The notes: generated from the sequence alone by a model not told the origin. 64,000 nucleotides of DNA from Palsa-744 sp036498265 (GCA_036498265.1 DASYFT010000007.1:4111-68110), one strand, 5' to 3'; positions 30,567-40,366 are shown, counted from the first letter of the stretch. Numbers and translations: made by a program.

Positions 30567-30854
30567 ATGGCTGTAGGGGTAAGGCTCAAGTTCGCGGGCG
30601 GGACGCAGGATCAGTACGAGGCCGTGCACCGGCACATGGACATCGACAACGACCCGCCGGAGGGGCTCATCTTCCACTCCGCGGGGCCGCTCGAGGACGG
30701 CTGGGGGATCATCGACTTCTGGGAGTCGAGCGACGCCTTCGACCGCTTCGCCCAGGCCCGGCTGATGCCGGCGGTGGGCGAGCTCGGCGACCAGGCCTTC
30801 AGCGGGCCGCCGGACCGCCGAGACTTCCCCGTTCACAACTTCAACAGGCCCTGA
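30567..30854 (+). CDS. Small soluble protein, possible dimeric alpha/beta-barrel fold
   Basis: A 95-residue protein with a strong GAGGAGAGG ribosome binding site 8 bases before the ATG. The sequence (RLKFAGGTQDQYEAVHRHM, ENGWGIIDFWES-like centre, FDRFAQARLMPAV) looks like the small ABM/DUF-type ferredoxin-like proteins, which often act on or bind small aromatic molecules. No catalytic residues can be assigned. It lies between dapB and dapA but has its own promoter, so it need not belong to lysine synthesis. Confidence 0.75.
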   Translation: MAVGVRLKFAGGTQDQYEAVHRHMDIDNDPPEGLIFHSAGPLEDGWGIIDFWESSDAFDRFAQARLMPAVGELGDQAFSGPPDRRDFPVHNFNRP

Positions 30855-30927
30855 TCGCCCCCTGAGGAGGCCCGCCTCGTCGGCCGCCGGGCCCGGATCT
30901 CGCCCCTGCGGTCGGCGGCCGGCGTGA

Positions 30928-30933
30928 GATACT
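30928..30933 (+). promoter_or_regulatory. Candidate -10 of dapA, leaderless type
   Basis: GATACT, 7 bases before the ATG of dapA; the first T of TANNNT is replaced by G. Confidence 0.4.
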
Positions 30934-30940
30934 GCTGCGC

Positions 30941-31819
30941 ATGAGCGGCCTCGGCACGATCCTCACGGCGGTGATCACGCCGTTCGACGAGGCCGGAAGG
31001 GTCAACGAGGAGGCGTTCGTGTCGCTCCTGCGACACCTCTCCGAGAACGGCTCGGACGGCTTCGTGGTCGCCGGGACGACCGGCGAGGCATCGACGCTGA
31101 CCGACGAGGAGCAGCTCGGCCTGATCGGGCTCGCGGTCGCCGAGCGGCCCGCCGGCAAGACGATCGTGGCAGGCACAGGCACCAACGACACGCGGGTCGC
31201 GGTGGAGCTCACCGAACGCGCCACCGAGCTCGGCGCCGACGCGATGCTCTCGGTGACGCCCTACTACAACAAGCCCAGCCGGCTCGGCCTGAGGCGCCAC
31301 TACGAGGCGGTGGCGGCGGCCACCGACAAACCGACCCTGCTCTACAACATCCCGGGCCGCACCGCCACCAACATGCCACCCGACCTGCTCGCAGAGCTCG
31401 CTCGGATCGACGGGATCGCCGGCGTCAAGCAGGCGAACGCAGATGAGCTCCAGCTGATCGACGGACTCGACCTCTACGCCGGCGACGACGCGACCTTCGC
31501 ACGCACGCTCGACATGGGCGGAGCAGGGGGGATCTGCGTCGCCAGCCACGTGGTCGGAAACGAGATGCGAAGGATGGTCGAGGAACCGGAGCGCCGCGGC
31601 GAGATCGACGCATCGCTGCACGACGTCTACGAGACGCTCTTCCTCACCTCGAGCCCGACCTGCACCAAGGCTGCCCTGAACATGCTCGGCCACGATGTGG
31701 GCGGGTTGCGACTGCCGCTGGTGTCCGCCACGGAGGAGGAGGGCGCGGCCGTGCGCTCGATGCTCGAACGCCATGGCCTGCTCGTCGGCGACAACCCGGT
31801 TGCCGGCGCTCGCGCGTGA
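30941..31819 (+). CDS. dapA: 4-hydroxy-tetrahydrodipicolinate synthase
   Basis: A 292-residue class I aldolase condensing pyruvate with aspartate semialdehyde, the entry to DAP/lysine. The Schiff-base lysine is Lys163 in GVKQAN, the catalytic tyrosine is Tyr135 in LLYNIPGRT, and GTTGEASTL binds pyruvate. The length is normal. It overlaps rnj by GTGA, and dapA-rnj is a conserved actinobacterial pair. Confidence 0.95.
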   Translation: MSGLGTILTAVITPFDEAGRVNEEAFVSLLRHLSENGSDGFVVAGTTGEASTLTDEEQLGLIGLAVAERPAGKTIVAGTGTNDTRVAVELTERATELGADAMLSVTPYYNKPSRLGLRRHYEAVAAATDKPTLLYNIPGRTATNMPPDLLAELARIDGIAGVKQANADELQLIDGLDLYAGDDATFARTLDMGGAGGICVASHVVGNEMRRMVEEPERRGEIDASLHDVYETLFLTSSPTCTKAALNMLGHDVGGLRLPLVSATEEEGAAVRSMLERHGLLVGDNPVAGARA

Positions 31820-33483
31820 GCTCGACGCTCCGTGTACTGCCCCTCGGGGGCCTCGGCGAGATAGGGAAGAACATGACGGTCGTCGAGTCCGACGGCCGGA
31901 TCGTCGTGGTCGACGTCGGCCTGCGCTTCCCCACGCCGGAGATGGTGGGGATCGACCTCGTGCTGCCCGACTTCTCCTACCTGCGCGAGCGTGCCAGCGA
32001 CATCGAGGCGATCGTCGTGACCCATGGCCACGAGGATCATCTCGGCGCGCTGCCATGGGTGCTGCGCGACCTCGGAATGAGCCACCTGCCGCCGGTCTAC
32101 GGCGGCGCGCTGACGGTCGCGATGGCCCGATCGAAGCTCGACGAGCACAAGCTGCGCGACGTCGAGCTCAACGAGGTGGACGACGGGGAGGAGCTCCAGC
32201 TGGGGCCGTTCACGCTCGAGCTGGTGCACATGACGCACTCGATCCCCGACTCCAGCGCGGTGGCTCTCGGCACCGATCTCGGCACCGTGCTGATCACCGG
32301 CGACTACAAGTTCGACCAGACGCCGGTGGACGGTCCGCCCGCCGACGTCTCGCGCCTGGCCGAGCTCGGGCGCGAGGGCGTGCTGCTGCTCTGCGGTGAC
32401 TCCACGAACGTCGACAGGGAGGGCTTCTCGCCGTCCGAGTCGATCGTCGGCCCGCACCTCGAGGAGGTCTTCGCGCGCTGCGAGGGGCGCATCGTCGTGA
32501 CCAGCTTCGCCTCGAACATCCATCGCGTCCAGCAGGTCCTCGACGCCGCCTACGCACTCGACCGCAAGGTCGCGCTGGTCGGGCGCTCGATGCGCAAGAA
32601 CGTAGGGATCGGACGGTCGCTGGGCCACGTCGAGGTTCCCGAGGGGCTGCTGGTAGGGCCGCGCGAGATCGGCGACTACGCGGACGAGCGCGTCGTCATC
32701 ATCTCGACCGGGTCGCAGGGCGAGCCGCTGTCGGCGCTGCGGCGGATGGCCCACCGCGACCATCCGCAGGTGGAGCTCAAGGACGGCGACACGGTGGTCT
32801 TCTCCGCCACGCCGATCCCCGGGAACGAGCGCGCGGTCAACGAGACGATCGACCGGCTCTACCACATCGGCTGCGACGTGATCACGCCGCGCGACGCGCC
32901 CGTCCACGCCTCCGGCCACGGCTACGCCGAGGAGGTCAAGTTGATGCTCAACCTCGTCAAGCCTCGCTACGTGATGCCGTTCCACGGTGACTTCAAGCGT
33001 CTGCGCCTGCATGCGCAGCTGGCCGAAGCCGTCGGCGTGCGACCGCGCGACATCTTCCAGGGCGAAAACGGGCTGCCGCTCGACATCGACGAGCGCGGCG
33101 CGCGCTTCGCGAAGGCGGTGCAGTCCGGCATGGTGTTCGTCGACGGCGTCGAGATCGGCGACATGGCGGACGTGGCCCTGCGCGACCGCCGGATGCTCTC
33201 GGCCGACGGCATCTTCATCGTCGTCGTGACGATCGCCGAGCAGGACGGCGCCTCGGTCGCTGCCCCTGAGGTGATCTTCCGCGGGGTGCCCTTCCTCGAC
33301 GAGGCCGGCGAGCTGCTCGAGGAGATCCGCGGGACAGTGGATGACTCTCTTCGCCGCGCCGCCAAGGAGGAAATCCGCGAGGTCGACCTGCTGGCGCAGG
33401 TCCTCCACGACGATCTGGCGAAGCTAGTCTACGACCGTCTGAAGCGGCGGCCGATGGTCCTTCCCGTCGTCGTCGAGGTCTGA
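31816..33483 (+). CDS. rnj: Ribonuclease J
   Basis: A 555-residue metallo-beta-lactamase/beta-CASP nuclease with 5'-3' exo- and endonuclease activity. The metal site HGHEDH is at residues 70-75, followed by SIPDSSA, and beta-CASP signatures such as CGDSTN, FASNIHR and HASGHGYAEE are visible. Together with PNPase and RNase Z it forms the main RNA processing set in this window. The GTG start overlaps the dapA stop. Its last 60 bases overlap the end of the convergent histidine kinase gene. Confidence 0.95.
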   Translation: MSSTLRVLPLGGLGEIGKNMTVVESDGRIVVVDVGLRFPTPEMVGIDLVLPDFSYLRERASDIEAIVVTHGHEDHLGALPWVLRDLGMSHLPPVYGGALTVAMARSKLDEHKLRDVELNEVDDGEELQLGPFTLELVHMTHSIPDSSAVALGTDLGTVLITGDYKFDQTPVDGPPADVSRLAELGREGVLLLCGDSTNVDREGFSPSESIVGPHLEEVFARCEGRIVVTSFASNIHRVQQVLDAAYALDRKVALVGRSMRKNVGIGRSLGHVEVPEGLLVGPREIGDYADERVVIISTGSQGEPLSALRRMAHRDHPQVELKDGDTVVFSATPIPGNERAVNETIDRLYHIGCDVITPRDAPVHASGHGYAEEVKLMLNLVKPRYVMPFHGDFKRLRLHAQLAEAVGVRPRDIFQGENGLPLDIDERGARFAKAVQSGMVFVDGVEIGDMADVALRDRRMLSADGIFIVVVTIAEQDGASVAAPEVIFRGVPFLDEAGELLEEIRGTVDDSLRRAAKEEIREVDLLAQVLHDDLAKLVYDRLKRRPMVLPVVVEV

Positions 33484-34926
33484 GTAGGCGGGCAGCCGCA
33501 CGACGAAGCGGGCTCCCGTGCGCTCGCGCCCATCGGCGGCGGGCGAGCGGTCGAGCAGGACGGTGCCCCCGTGCGAGACGGCCACGGCCTGGACGATCGC
33601 GAGCCCGAGGCCGAAGGAGCCGCCGCGGTCGCCGGCGCCGCGCACGAAACGTTCGAAGAGCGTCGGAACGAGCTCGGGCGGGACGCCGGGTCCGTTGTCC
33701 TCGACCACCAGCTCCACCTGACCGCTCGCGCTCATCGCGGTCGAGATGTTGATCTCGGTCCCCGGCGGGGTGTGTCGCAGCGCGTTCTCGATCAGGTTGA
33801 TCACCAGCCGGTGCAGCTCGTCGTGCGCCCCCTCGACGACAGCCGGGTGGACGTCAAGCGAGATCTCGTGCTCGGCGCTCACCGGGCCGAGCTCGCCGGC
33901 TGCCTCGACGACGACCTGGGCGAGGTCGAACGGCTCACGCGGGACCACACGGCCGACGTCGGTTCGCGCCAGCAGCAGCAGGTCGGCGACCAGCCTGCGC
34001 ATCCGCTGTGAGGAGCGCAGCGCCGAGCGAGCCGCGTCGCCGAGGTCGCCCGGAAGCTGTCCCGCGTCCGATCGCTCGGCCAGCAGCTCGAGGTTGGCGA
34101 GCACGCTCGTGAGCGGGGTGCGCAGCTCGTGGGAGGCGTCGGCGACGAACTGGCGCTGACGCGCCAGCATCGACTCGGTCTCCGCTCGGGCGGCATCGAG
34201 CTCGCGGAGCATTCCGTCCAGCGTGCGCGCCAGTTCCGCGACCTCGTCGTCGGCGGCCGACTGGGGCAGCCGGCGAGAGGGGTCGCGGGTGCGCGCGATC
34301 TCCGCCGCCGCGGAGGTCAGCTCGGCGATCGGCGTCATCGCCCGGCGGGCGATCGCCATGCCGGCCAGCATCGCGAGGGCCGTCCCCGCCAGCACCCCCA
34401 GCAGCAGGAACAGCTCGACGCGCTTGACGGTGTCCTCGGTGTCCGACACGCGCCGTCCGTACTGGACTATCACCCGGCCGATCGGATCGCCGTTGGCCAG
34501 GCGCACGACGGCGGGGACGCTGATCACGCGGTAGCCGCGCACCGTCTGCTCCGTGAGCCGCGGCGGCCCCAGCGACGGCGCGCCGGCCGGAGCCTGGGCG
34601 ACCACGCGTTCGCCGATCGACATGATCCTGATGACGCTGTGGTTCGCCTTCGAGGCGAAGTCGCTGAGAGGCGGTTCGACCCTGAGCGGGTCGATCGTGA
34701 TCAGCAGCTGCGACGGGAGCTGTTTGGCGGTGTCGGCGACCTGGCGGTCGAAATCCGAGCGGATGCGGTGGACGGTCAGCGAGCCGATCGCGACGGCGAA
34801 GGCGCACAGGATCACGAACGTCAGCAGCGCCGAGACGCCCGCGAGCCGCACCCGGATCGGCAGCCGGTCGAAACTGGCAGATGCGCGCGCCGAGGCGCGC
34901 CGCAGCGAGGCCGTGAGCCTACGCAC
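33424..34926 (-). CDS. Membrane sensor histidine kinase, OmpR-type partner
   Basis: A 500-residue kinase: TM1 about 28-52, an extracytoplasmic sensor of about 115 residues, TM2 about 169-193, a HAMP domain, a dimerisation domain with the phosphoacceptor His266 in ASHELRTPL, and an ATPase domain with NLIENALRHT, DNGPGV and GSFGLGLAIV. GTG 34926 is chosen because it overlaps the response regulator stop by 8 bases. The class resembles MprB/TcrY-like actinobacterial kinases; the signal is unknown. The 3' end overlaps rnj tail to tail by 60 bases. Confidence 0.92.
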   Translation of the reverse strand: MRRLTASLRRASARASASFDRLPIRVRLAGVSALLTFVILCAFAVAIGSLTVHRIRSDFDRQVADTAKQLPSQLLITIDPLRVEPPLSDFASKANHSVIRIMSIGERVVAQAPAGAPSLGPPRLTEQTVRGYRVISVPAVVRLANGDPIGRVIVQYGRRVSDTEDTVKRVELFLLLGVLAGTALAMLAGMAIARRAMTPIAELTSAAAEIARTRDPSRRLPQSAADDEVAELARTLDGMLRELDAARAETESMLARQRQFVADASHELRTPLTSVLANLELLAERSDAGQLPGDLGDAARSALRSSQRMRRLVADLLLLARTDVGRVVPREPFDLAQVVVEAAGELGPVSAEHEISLDVHPAVVEGAHDELHRLVINLIENALRHTPPGTEINISTAMSASGQVELVVEDNGPGVPPELVPTLFERFVRGAGDRGGSFGLGLAIVQAVAVSHGGTVLLDRSPAADGRERTGARFVVRLPAYSDLDDDGKDHRPPLQTVVD

Positions 34927-35605
34927 GAAGGACGTAGCCGGCTCCCCGGATCGTGTGCAGCAAGCGCGGCTCGCCGTCGGCCTCGAGCTTGCGGCGGAGG
35001 TTCGAGACGAACACCTCGATCGTGTTGGTCGTCGAGAAGGGGTCATAGCCCCACACCTCGTCGAGCAGCCGCTGACGGGAGATCACGATCCGCTCGTTGC
35101 GCATCAGGTACTCGAGGAGCTCGAACTCGCGCTGGGTCAGCTCGATCGGGCGCTCGCCGCGCGTCACCTCGTGCGTGTCGGCGTTGAGCGAGAGGTCGTT
35201 GACGCGCAGCGGCGCCGAGCCGCGCGGCGGCCGGCGCCTGAGCAGCGCGCGCATGCGGGCGAGCAGCTCCTGGCGCTCGAAGGGCTTGACCAGGTAGTCG
35301 TCGGCGCCCGCGTCGAGTCCCTCGACGCGTGAGTCGAGCCCGTCGCGCGCCGTCAGAATCAGGATCGGGACGTCGTCATCGGCGCGCAGCGAGCGGGCCA
35401 CCTCCAGCCCGTCGACCTTCGGCAGCCCGAGGTCGAGGATCACCAGGTCTGGGGCGAATGTGCGGCCCTGCTCCAGCGCCGCCTCTCCGTCCGCCGCCGA
35501 GCGCACCTCGTATCCCTCCATGCGCAGCGAGCGCTGGAGCGCCTGGGCGATGTCCTCGTCGTCCTCGACGACGAGAACGCGTGGTGCGCGCGAGAAATCG
35601 TTCAT
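34919..35605 (-). CDS. OmpR/PhoB-family response regulator
   Basis: A 228-residue regulator with a receiver domain (acidic pair Asp15-Asp16, phosphoacceptor Asp58 in LVILDLGLP, Lys in LVKPFERQE) and a C-terminal winged helix (ELTQREFELLEYL, TIEVFVSNLRRKL, TIRGAGYVL). It forms one operon with the histidine kinase downstream. It is divergent from ftsK with only 65 bases between, so it could also affect ftsK transcription. Targets are unknown. Confidence 0.95.
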   Translation of the reverse strand: MNDFSRAPRVLVVEDDEDIAQALQRSLRMEGYEVRSAADGEAALEQGRTFAPDLVILDLGLPKVDGLEVARSLRADDDVPILILTARDGLDSRVEGLDAGADDYLVKPFERQELLARMRALLRRRPPRGSAPLRVNDLSLNADTHEVTRGERPIELTQREFELLEYLMRNERIVISRQRLLDEVWGYDPFSTTNTIEVFVSNLRRKLEADGEPRLLHTIRGAGYVLRA

Positions 35606-35670
35606 GGCTCTTTGTGTATCGGTGGGGTGTAAAGCGATGGTAAGGCTCCGATGGAGGTTCCGGGGCCCTG

Positions 35671-38199
35671 ATGTCGAAGTTGCGCGGGATGACCAACACC
35701 CGCAAGCGCGCGACCAAGCGCCGGCCAGCCGCGCGAGGCGGCGCCGCGCGCACGCGCTCCAGGCGCCGGCGCGGACGAGGTCCGGCAGGCTTCGGCTTCG
35801 CGCTGCCGCGATCGCTTCCGCGCCTGCCGCAGCTCGACCAGCGCGAGCGCGACGTGCTGGGCCTCGCCCTGGTGGCGGCCGGCGTGTTCATGGGATATGT
35901 GCTCTACGGGCCCGGGGGACCGGCAGCGTCCGGCGGTCGCGTGGGGCACTCGTTGGCCGTGGCGCTCGGCTGGGTGCTCGGAAAAGCGCGGCTGCTGGCG
36001 CCGGTCGCGATCGTGGGAGGAGGAGCGGTCCTGCTGCTGCGGCCGCTGCTCCCGGCGCTGCGGCCGCTGCGCGCGGGGGCCGCCTGCCTGTTCGCCGGGA
36101 TCACGCTCGCGCTGGCCGCGGGCACGCTCGGAGTGAGCTCCGGGCAGGGCAGGGGCGCCGGCGTGTGGACCTCCTCCTTCCTCCAGTCGCACGGTGGGGT
36201 GATCGGCGAGGCGCTATATCAGCTGAGCCACAGGCTCGTGCAGGACGTCGGCGTGGCGATCCTGATCGTCTTCCTGATGCTCGCGGGCGTCATCCTCGTG
36301 ACCGGCGCGTCGCTCGCCGGCTGGCTGCGGGCGACCGGCAGCGGACTGGCGGACACGACACGCATGCTGCGCGCGATGCGGCGAGGCCCGGACGGCGCGC
36401 CTGACGCCGAATGGCCGGAGGAGCTCGAGCTCGACGACGCGCCCGGCGCCCCGCGGCCAGTCCGCCCGCCCGAGCCGGCGTCGGCCGACCTGGTGGTCCG
36501 CGCCACGCACGTCGAGGCGCCGTCGCGCGACTGGATGGACGAGGAGCCCGAGCCGGCGGCGGAGCCGCCGGTGGCCGGCGAGGTGCTCGCCTCCCGGGCG
36601 GGCGCGCGAGAGCCGGCCGCGGCGGATGAGCCGGATGACGGCGAGGAGCCGGAGGTGGCGGGCGTCGCCCGCGCAGAGGCGGGAGCGCTCACACCGCAGG
36701 GCAGGCTTCGCGGCGCCGTGACGGACGATCCCGCGTTCGAGTGGTCGCTGCCGGATGCCTCGAAGCTGCTCACGCGCTCCTCCGGCGAGCAGTCGCGTCC
36801 CGACACCGCCGGCCAGGAGCGCATCGCCACCAGCCTCGTGGAGGCGCTCGGCCACTTCGGCGTGCAGGCGAAGGTGATCGGCACCGTCGCCGGACCGCAC
36901 ATCACTCGCTACGAGCTGCGCCTGGCGCCGGGCACCAAGGTCGCCAAGGTGGCGCAGCTCAAGGACGACCTCGCCTACGCGCTGGCCGCGACCGACATCC
37001 GGATCCTCGCGCCGATACCCGGCAAGCAGGCCGTCGGGGTCGAGGTGCCCAACGCGCACCGCCGGATCGTCCGTCTCGGCGACGTCTTCCAGGACCCGCC
37101 CCGCGACTGGTCGCCGCTCACGGTCTGGCTCGGCAAGGACGTCGCCGGCAAGGCGATCGGCGCCGATCTGGCCAAGATGCCGCACCTGCTCGTCGCGGGC
37201 ACGACCGGCGCGGGGAAGTCGGGAGCGATCAACGCCATGCTCTCGAGCGTGCTGCTGCGCGCCACCCCGCACGAGGTGCGGCTGGTGCTGGTCGACCCCA
37301 AGCAGGTGGAGCTGAACCACTACGAGTCGATCCCCCACCTGCTCACGCCGGTGATCACGAGCCCGCGGATGGCGGCCAACGCGCTGCAGAACCTCGTCAA
37401 GGAGATGGAGCAGCGCTACGGGATCATGTCGCTGGCGCGCACCCGCGGCCTGATCGAGCTGAACGCCGCGCGCGCAAAGCGGGACGAAGCGCCGCTGCCC
37501 TACATCCTCTGCGTGATCGACGAGCTCGCCGACCTGATGATGGTCGCCCCCGCCGACGTGGAGGACTCGATCATCCGCCTGGCCCAGAAGGCGCGCGCCG
37601 TCGGCATCCACCTCGTGCTGGCCACCCAGAGCCCGCGGGTCGACGTGATCACGGGGATGATCAAGGCCAACGTGCCGTCGCGGATCGCGTTCGCGGTGTC
37701 CTCGCAGACAGACTCGCGCGTGATCCTGGACCAGAACGGCGCCGAGTCGCTGCTCGGGCAGGGCGACCTGCTCTTCAGCCCGGTCGGCAGCTCGCGGCTG
37801 CAGCGCATCCAGGGCGCCTACATCGACGAGGCGCAGATCGAGAAGCTGACGGAGCTGTGGCGCCGCCAGGGGGAGCCGGAGCTGCGCGAGGAGCTGCTCG
37901 AGGAGGTCGAGGTCGAGAAGCCCGAGGGCGGCGCGGACGACTTCGATCCCGACGAGGACCCGCTGCTGATGGACGCGATCGTGCTCGTGGCAGAGATGCA
38001 GACCGCTTCCACGTCGATGCTGCAGCGCCGGCTGCGCCTGGGCTACACGCGGGCGGGGCGCATGATCGACATGCTCGAGCGGCGCGGGGTCATCTCCGGC
38101 TACGAAGGCTCCAAGCCGAGGCAGGTCCTGATCACCGAGGCGGATCTCCCGCGGGTGATGGCCACGCTTGGCGAGTCCGCCGCGACCGTCAACGACTAG
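35671..38199 (+). CDS. ftsK: DNA translocase FtsK/SpoIIIE
   Basis: An 842-residue septal DNA pump. A basic N-terminus and about four membrane segments (roughly residues 65-205) anchor it; an acidic, Ala/Glu-rich linker follows (about 245-350). The motor domain has Walker A GTTGAGKSG near residue 510 and LVDPKQVELNHYESIPHL. The C-terminal gamma winged helix (TSMLQRRLRLGYTRAGRMIDML) reads KOPS-like sites. It helps clear and resolve chromosomes at division. A RodZ-like gene follows. Confidence 0.95.
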   Translation: MSKLRGMTNTRKRATKRRPAARGGAARTRSRRRRGRGPAGFGFALPRSLPRLPQLDQRERDVLGLALVAAGVFMGYVLYGPGGPAASGGRVGHSLAVALGWVLGKARLLAPVAIVGGGAVLLLRPLLPALRPLRAGAACLFAGITLALAAGTLGVSSGQGRGAGVWTSSFLQSHGGVIGEALYQLSHRLVQDVGVAILIVFLMLAGVILVTGASLAGWLRATGSGLADTTRMLRAMRRGPDGAPDAEWPEELELDDAPGAPRPVRPPEPASADLVVRATHVEAPSRDWMDEEPEPAAEPPVAGEVLASRAGAREPAAADEPDDGEEPEVAGVARAEAGALTPQGRLRGAVTDDPAFEWSLPDASKLLTRSSGEQSRPDTAGQERIATSLVEALGHFGVQAKVIGTVAGPHITRYELRLAPGTKVAKVAQLKDDLAYALAATDIRILAPIPGKQAVGVEVPNAHRRIVRLGDVFQDPPRDWSPLTVWLGKDVAGKAIGADLAKMPHLLVAGTTGAGKSGAINAMLSSVLLRATPHEVRLVLVDPKQVELNHYESIPHLLTPVITSPRMAANALQNLVKEMEQRYGIMSLARTRGLIELNAARAKRDEAPLPYILCVIDELADLMMVAPADVEDSIIRLAQKARAVGIHLVLATQSPRVDVITGMIKANVPSRIAFAVSSQTDSRVILDQNGAESLLGQGDLLFSPVGSSRLQRIQGAYIDEAQIEKLTELWRRQGEPELREELLEEVEVEKPEGGADDFDPDEDPLLMDAIVLVAEMQTASTSMLQRRLRLGYTRAGRMIDMLERRGVISGYEGSKPRQVLITEADLPRVMATLGESAATVND

Positions 38200-38213
38200 C
38201 CTCTCTGGCTGAA

Positions 38214-38999
38214 ATGCCCGAGATCGGAGCAACGCTGCGCGAGGCGCGCATGCGCGAGCGCATCGACGTGTCGGAGATCGAGGCCCAGACGAAGATCAGG
38301 GCCAAGTACCTGCGCGCACTGGAGAACGAAGAGTGGGGCCTGTTGCCGGGGCCGACCTTCGTCAAGAGCTTCTTGCGCACCTACGCGCAGGCGCTCGGGC
38401 TCGACGGACGCGCGCTCGTGGAGGAATACCGGCTGCATCACGAGCGCCCCAGCGAGGGGGCGCTCGAGCCGATCGTGTCGACCCCGCGCGGAGGTGGTCG
38501 CGGGCGCGTACCCGGAAGCGGGCCGTCGCGGCGCTACATGGTCGCCGTGGGCGCGATCGGCTCGCTGATCGTGCTGCTGATCGTCCTGCTCCTCGTCGGC
38601 GGCGGCTCCTCCGGGAAAACCAAAAGCACCGCGGCGACCACGCGCAAGCACACCGCCGCGACGCGCCACCACGGCGGCACCGGGGCAGGCCGCCCGGCGG
38701 CTTCGACGCTCCCCCCAGTGGTCTCGCTGTCGCTGTCGCCCAGCGCCGTCGTCTACGTCTGCCTGATCGGCGACCACGAACGCAAGCTGATCGCCGGCCG
38801 CGAACTGCAGCCCGGCGAAACCACGGCCACCTACCACGCGCGGCGCTTCGAGATTACGCTCGGCAACAGCTCGGTGACGATGTTCGTCGACGGCCGGCCG
38901 CGCACCGTGCCGCCGTCCAGCCAGGCGATCGGCTACTCCATCACGAAGGCGCGCGGGCGCCAGCCCCTCTCCGCGGGTCAGCTTCCGACCTGCAGGTGA
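38214..38999 (+). CDS. RodZ-like membrane protein with N-terminal helix-turn-helix
   Basis: A 261-residue protein. Residues 1-70 form an HTH_25-type domain (IGATLREARMRERIDVSEIE, TKIRAKYLRALENEEW) typical of RodZ and of actinobacterial helix-turn-helix proteins beside ftsK. One membrane segment lies at about 104-128. A Thr/His/Gly linker and a small C-terminal beta domain (DUF4115-like) outside the membrane complete it. A link between cell-shape machinery and envelope is inferred. It sits between ftsK and cinA as in many actinobacteria. Confidence 0.85.
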   Translation: MPEIGATLREARMRERIDVSEIEAQTKIRAKYLRALENEEWGLLPGPTFVKSFLRTYAQALGLDGRALVEEYRLHHERPSEGALEPIVSTPRGGGRGRVPGSGPSRRYMVAVGAIGSLIVLLIVLLLVGGGSSGKTKSTAATTRKHTAATRHHGGTGAGRPAASTLPPVVSLSLSPSAVVYVCLIGDHERKLIAGRELQPGETTATYHARRFEITLGNSSVTMFVDGRPRTVPPSSQAIGYSITKARGRQPLSAGQLPTCR

Positions 39000-40306
39000 G
39001 CGCGGTGAGCGCGCGCGCCGGGATAGTCGTCACGGGCACCGAGGTCCTGACCGGCCGGGTAAGCGATCGCAACGGGCCGTGGCTCGCCGAGCGGCTGCGC
39101 GAGCTGGGCGTGGACCTCGCCTACACGACGATCGTCGGCGACCGGCCGGGCGACATGGAGGCAGCGCTGCGCTTCATGGCGGCGGAGGGGCTCGACGTCG
39201 TGCTGACCAGTGGCGGGCTGGGGCCCACCGCCGATGACAAGACCGCCGAGGTGGTCGGCCGCTTCCAGGGGCGCGAGATGGTGCTCGACGAGGCGCTCGC
39301 CGAGCGGATCGCCGAGATAGTCAAGCCGCTCGCCAGGCGCTGGCCGGATCTGGATCAGGAGGCGATCCGCTCGGCCAACCGCAAGCAGGCGACGGTTCCC
39401 GCCGGGGCGACCGTGCTCGAGCCGGTGGGCACGGCGCCGGGGCTGGTCGTGGCGCCCTCGGACGGCTCCGGCCCGACGGTCGTCGTGCTGCCGGGGCCGC
39501 CGCGTGAGCTGCAGCCGATGTGGCAGCAGGCGCTCGACACCGAGGCGCTGCGCGCCGCGCTGAGCGGCGCCACCGTCTACCGCCAGCGCACGCTGCGGCT
39601 GTTCGGGATCCCCGAGTCGGAGATCGCCGAGACGCTGCGCGTCGCCGAGCGCGAGGGAGTGGAGCTCTCACAGCTGGAGGTCACGACCTGCCTGAAACGC
39701 GGCGAGGTGGAGATCGTGACGCGTTACGAGCCTCCCGCAGAGGCGGCGTACGACGTCCTCGAGGACCTGGTCGCCAGGCGCCACGGCGAGACGCTGTTCT
39801 CGCGCGACGGCAGCACGGTCGACGAGCAGGTCGCCGCGCTGCTCCGGGGATCGGACCCACGGGCGCAGGGCGCCCGGACGATCGCCACGGCGGAGTCCTG
39901 CACCGCGGGGCTTCTCGTCGCGCGGCTGACCGAGCTGCCGGGGTCGTCGGACTACGTGCTGGGCGCGATCGTCGCCTACTCAAACGACGCGAAGGTCGAG
40001 CTCGCGGACGTGCCGGCCGGCGTCATCGAGGCTCACGGCGCGGTCTCGCCGGAGGTGGCGGCGGCGCTCGCGAGCGGCGCACGGGCGCGGCTGCACGCGG
40101 ACGTGGGTGTAGGCGTGACGGGGATCGCGGGGCCCGGGGGAGGTACGCCTGAGAAGCCCGTCGGCCTGGTCTGCCTGAGCGTGGACGTGGTCGGCCGGGA
40201 GCCGTTGACCCGCTCGGTCAACCTGCCCGGCGGCAGGGCCGACGTGCGCGACCGGGCGACGACGGTGGCGATGCACCTGATCCGCCGCGCGCTCAGCTCC
40301 GGCTGA
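38996..40306 (+). CDS. cinA: CinA-family nicotinamide mononucleotide deamidase/competence protein
   Basis: A 436-residue protein. The N-terminal MoCF-like domain (GIVVTGTEVLTGRVSDRNG, TSGGLGPTADD) has pyrophosphatase activity in relatives. The C-terminal CinA domain has TAESCTAGLL and GVTGIAGPGGGTPEKPVG, the NMN amidohydrolase core. It thus recycles pyridine nucleotides; in some bacteria it is co-transcribed with recA, which lies about 1.6 kb downstream here. The GTG start overlaps the RodZ-like stop by GTGA; GTG 39005 is an alternative. Confidence 0.93.
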   Translation: MSAVSARAGIVVTGTEVLTGRVSDRNGPWLAERLRELGVDLAYTTIVGDRPGDMEAALRFMAAEGLDVVLTSGGLGPTADDKTAEVVGRFQGREMVLDEALAERIAEIVKPLARRWPDLDQEAIRSANRKQATVPAGATVLEPVGTAPGLVVAPSDGSGPTVVVLPGPPRELQPMWQQALDTEALRAALSGATVYRQRTLRLFGIPESEIAETLRVAEREGVELSQLEVTTCLKRGEVEIVTRYEPPAEAAYDVLEDLVARRHGETLFSRDGSTVDEQVAALLRGSDPRAQGARTIATAESCTAGLLVARLTELPGSSDYVLGAIVAYSNDAKVELADVPAGVIEAHGAVSPEVAAALASGARARLHADVGVGVTGIAGPGGGTPEKPVGLVCLSVDVVGREPLTRSVNLPGGRADVRDRATTVAMHLIRRALSSG

Positions 40307-40354
40307 GCGGCCGCTCGCCGAGCCCGCAGGCGCGGCCGTCGCGGGGGGCGGCGC

Positions 40355-40360
40355 TAGCCT
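40355..40360 (+). promoter_or_regulatory. -10 hexamer of thpR, leaderless type
   Basis: TAGCCT, 6 bases before the ATG of thpR. Confidence 0.55.
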
Positions 40361-40366
40361 GCCGCC

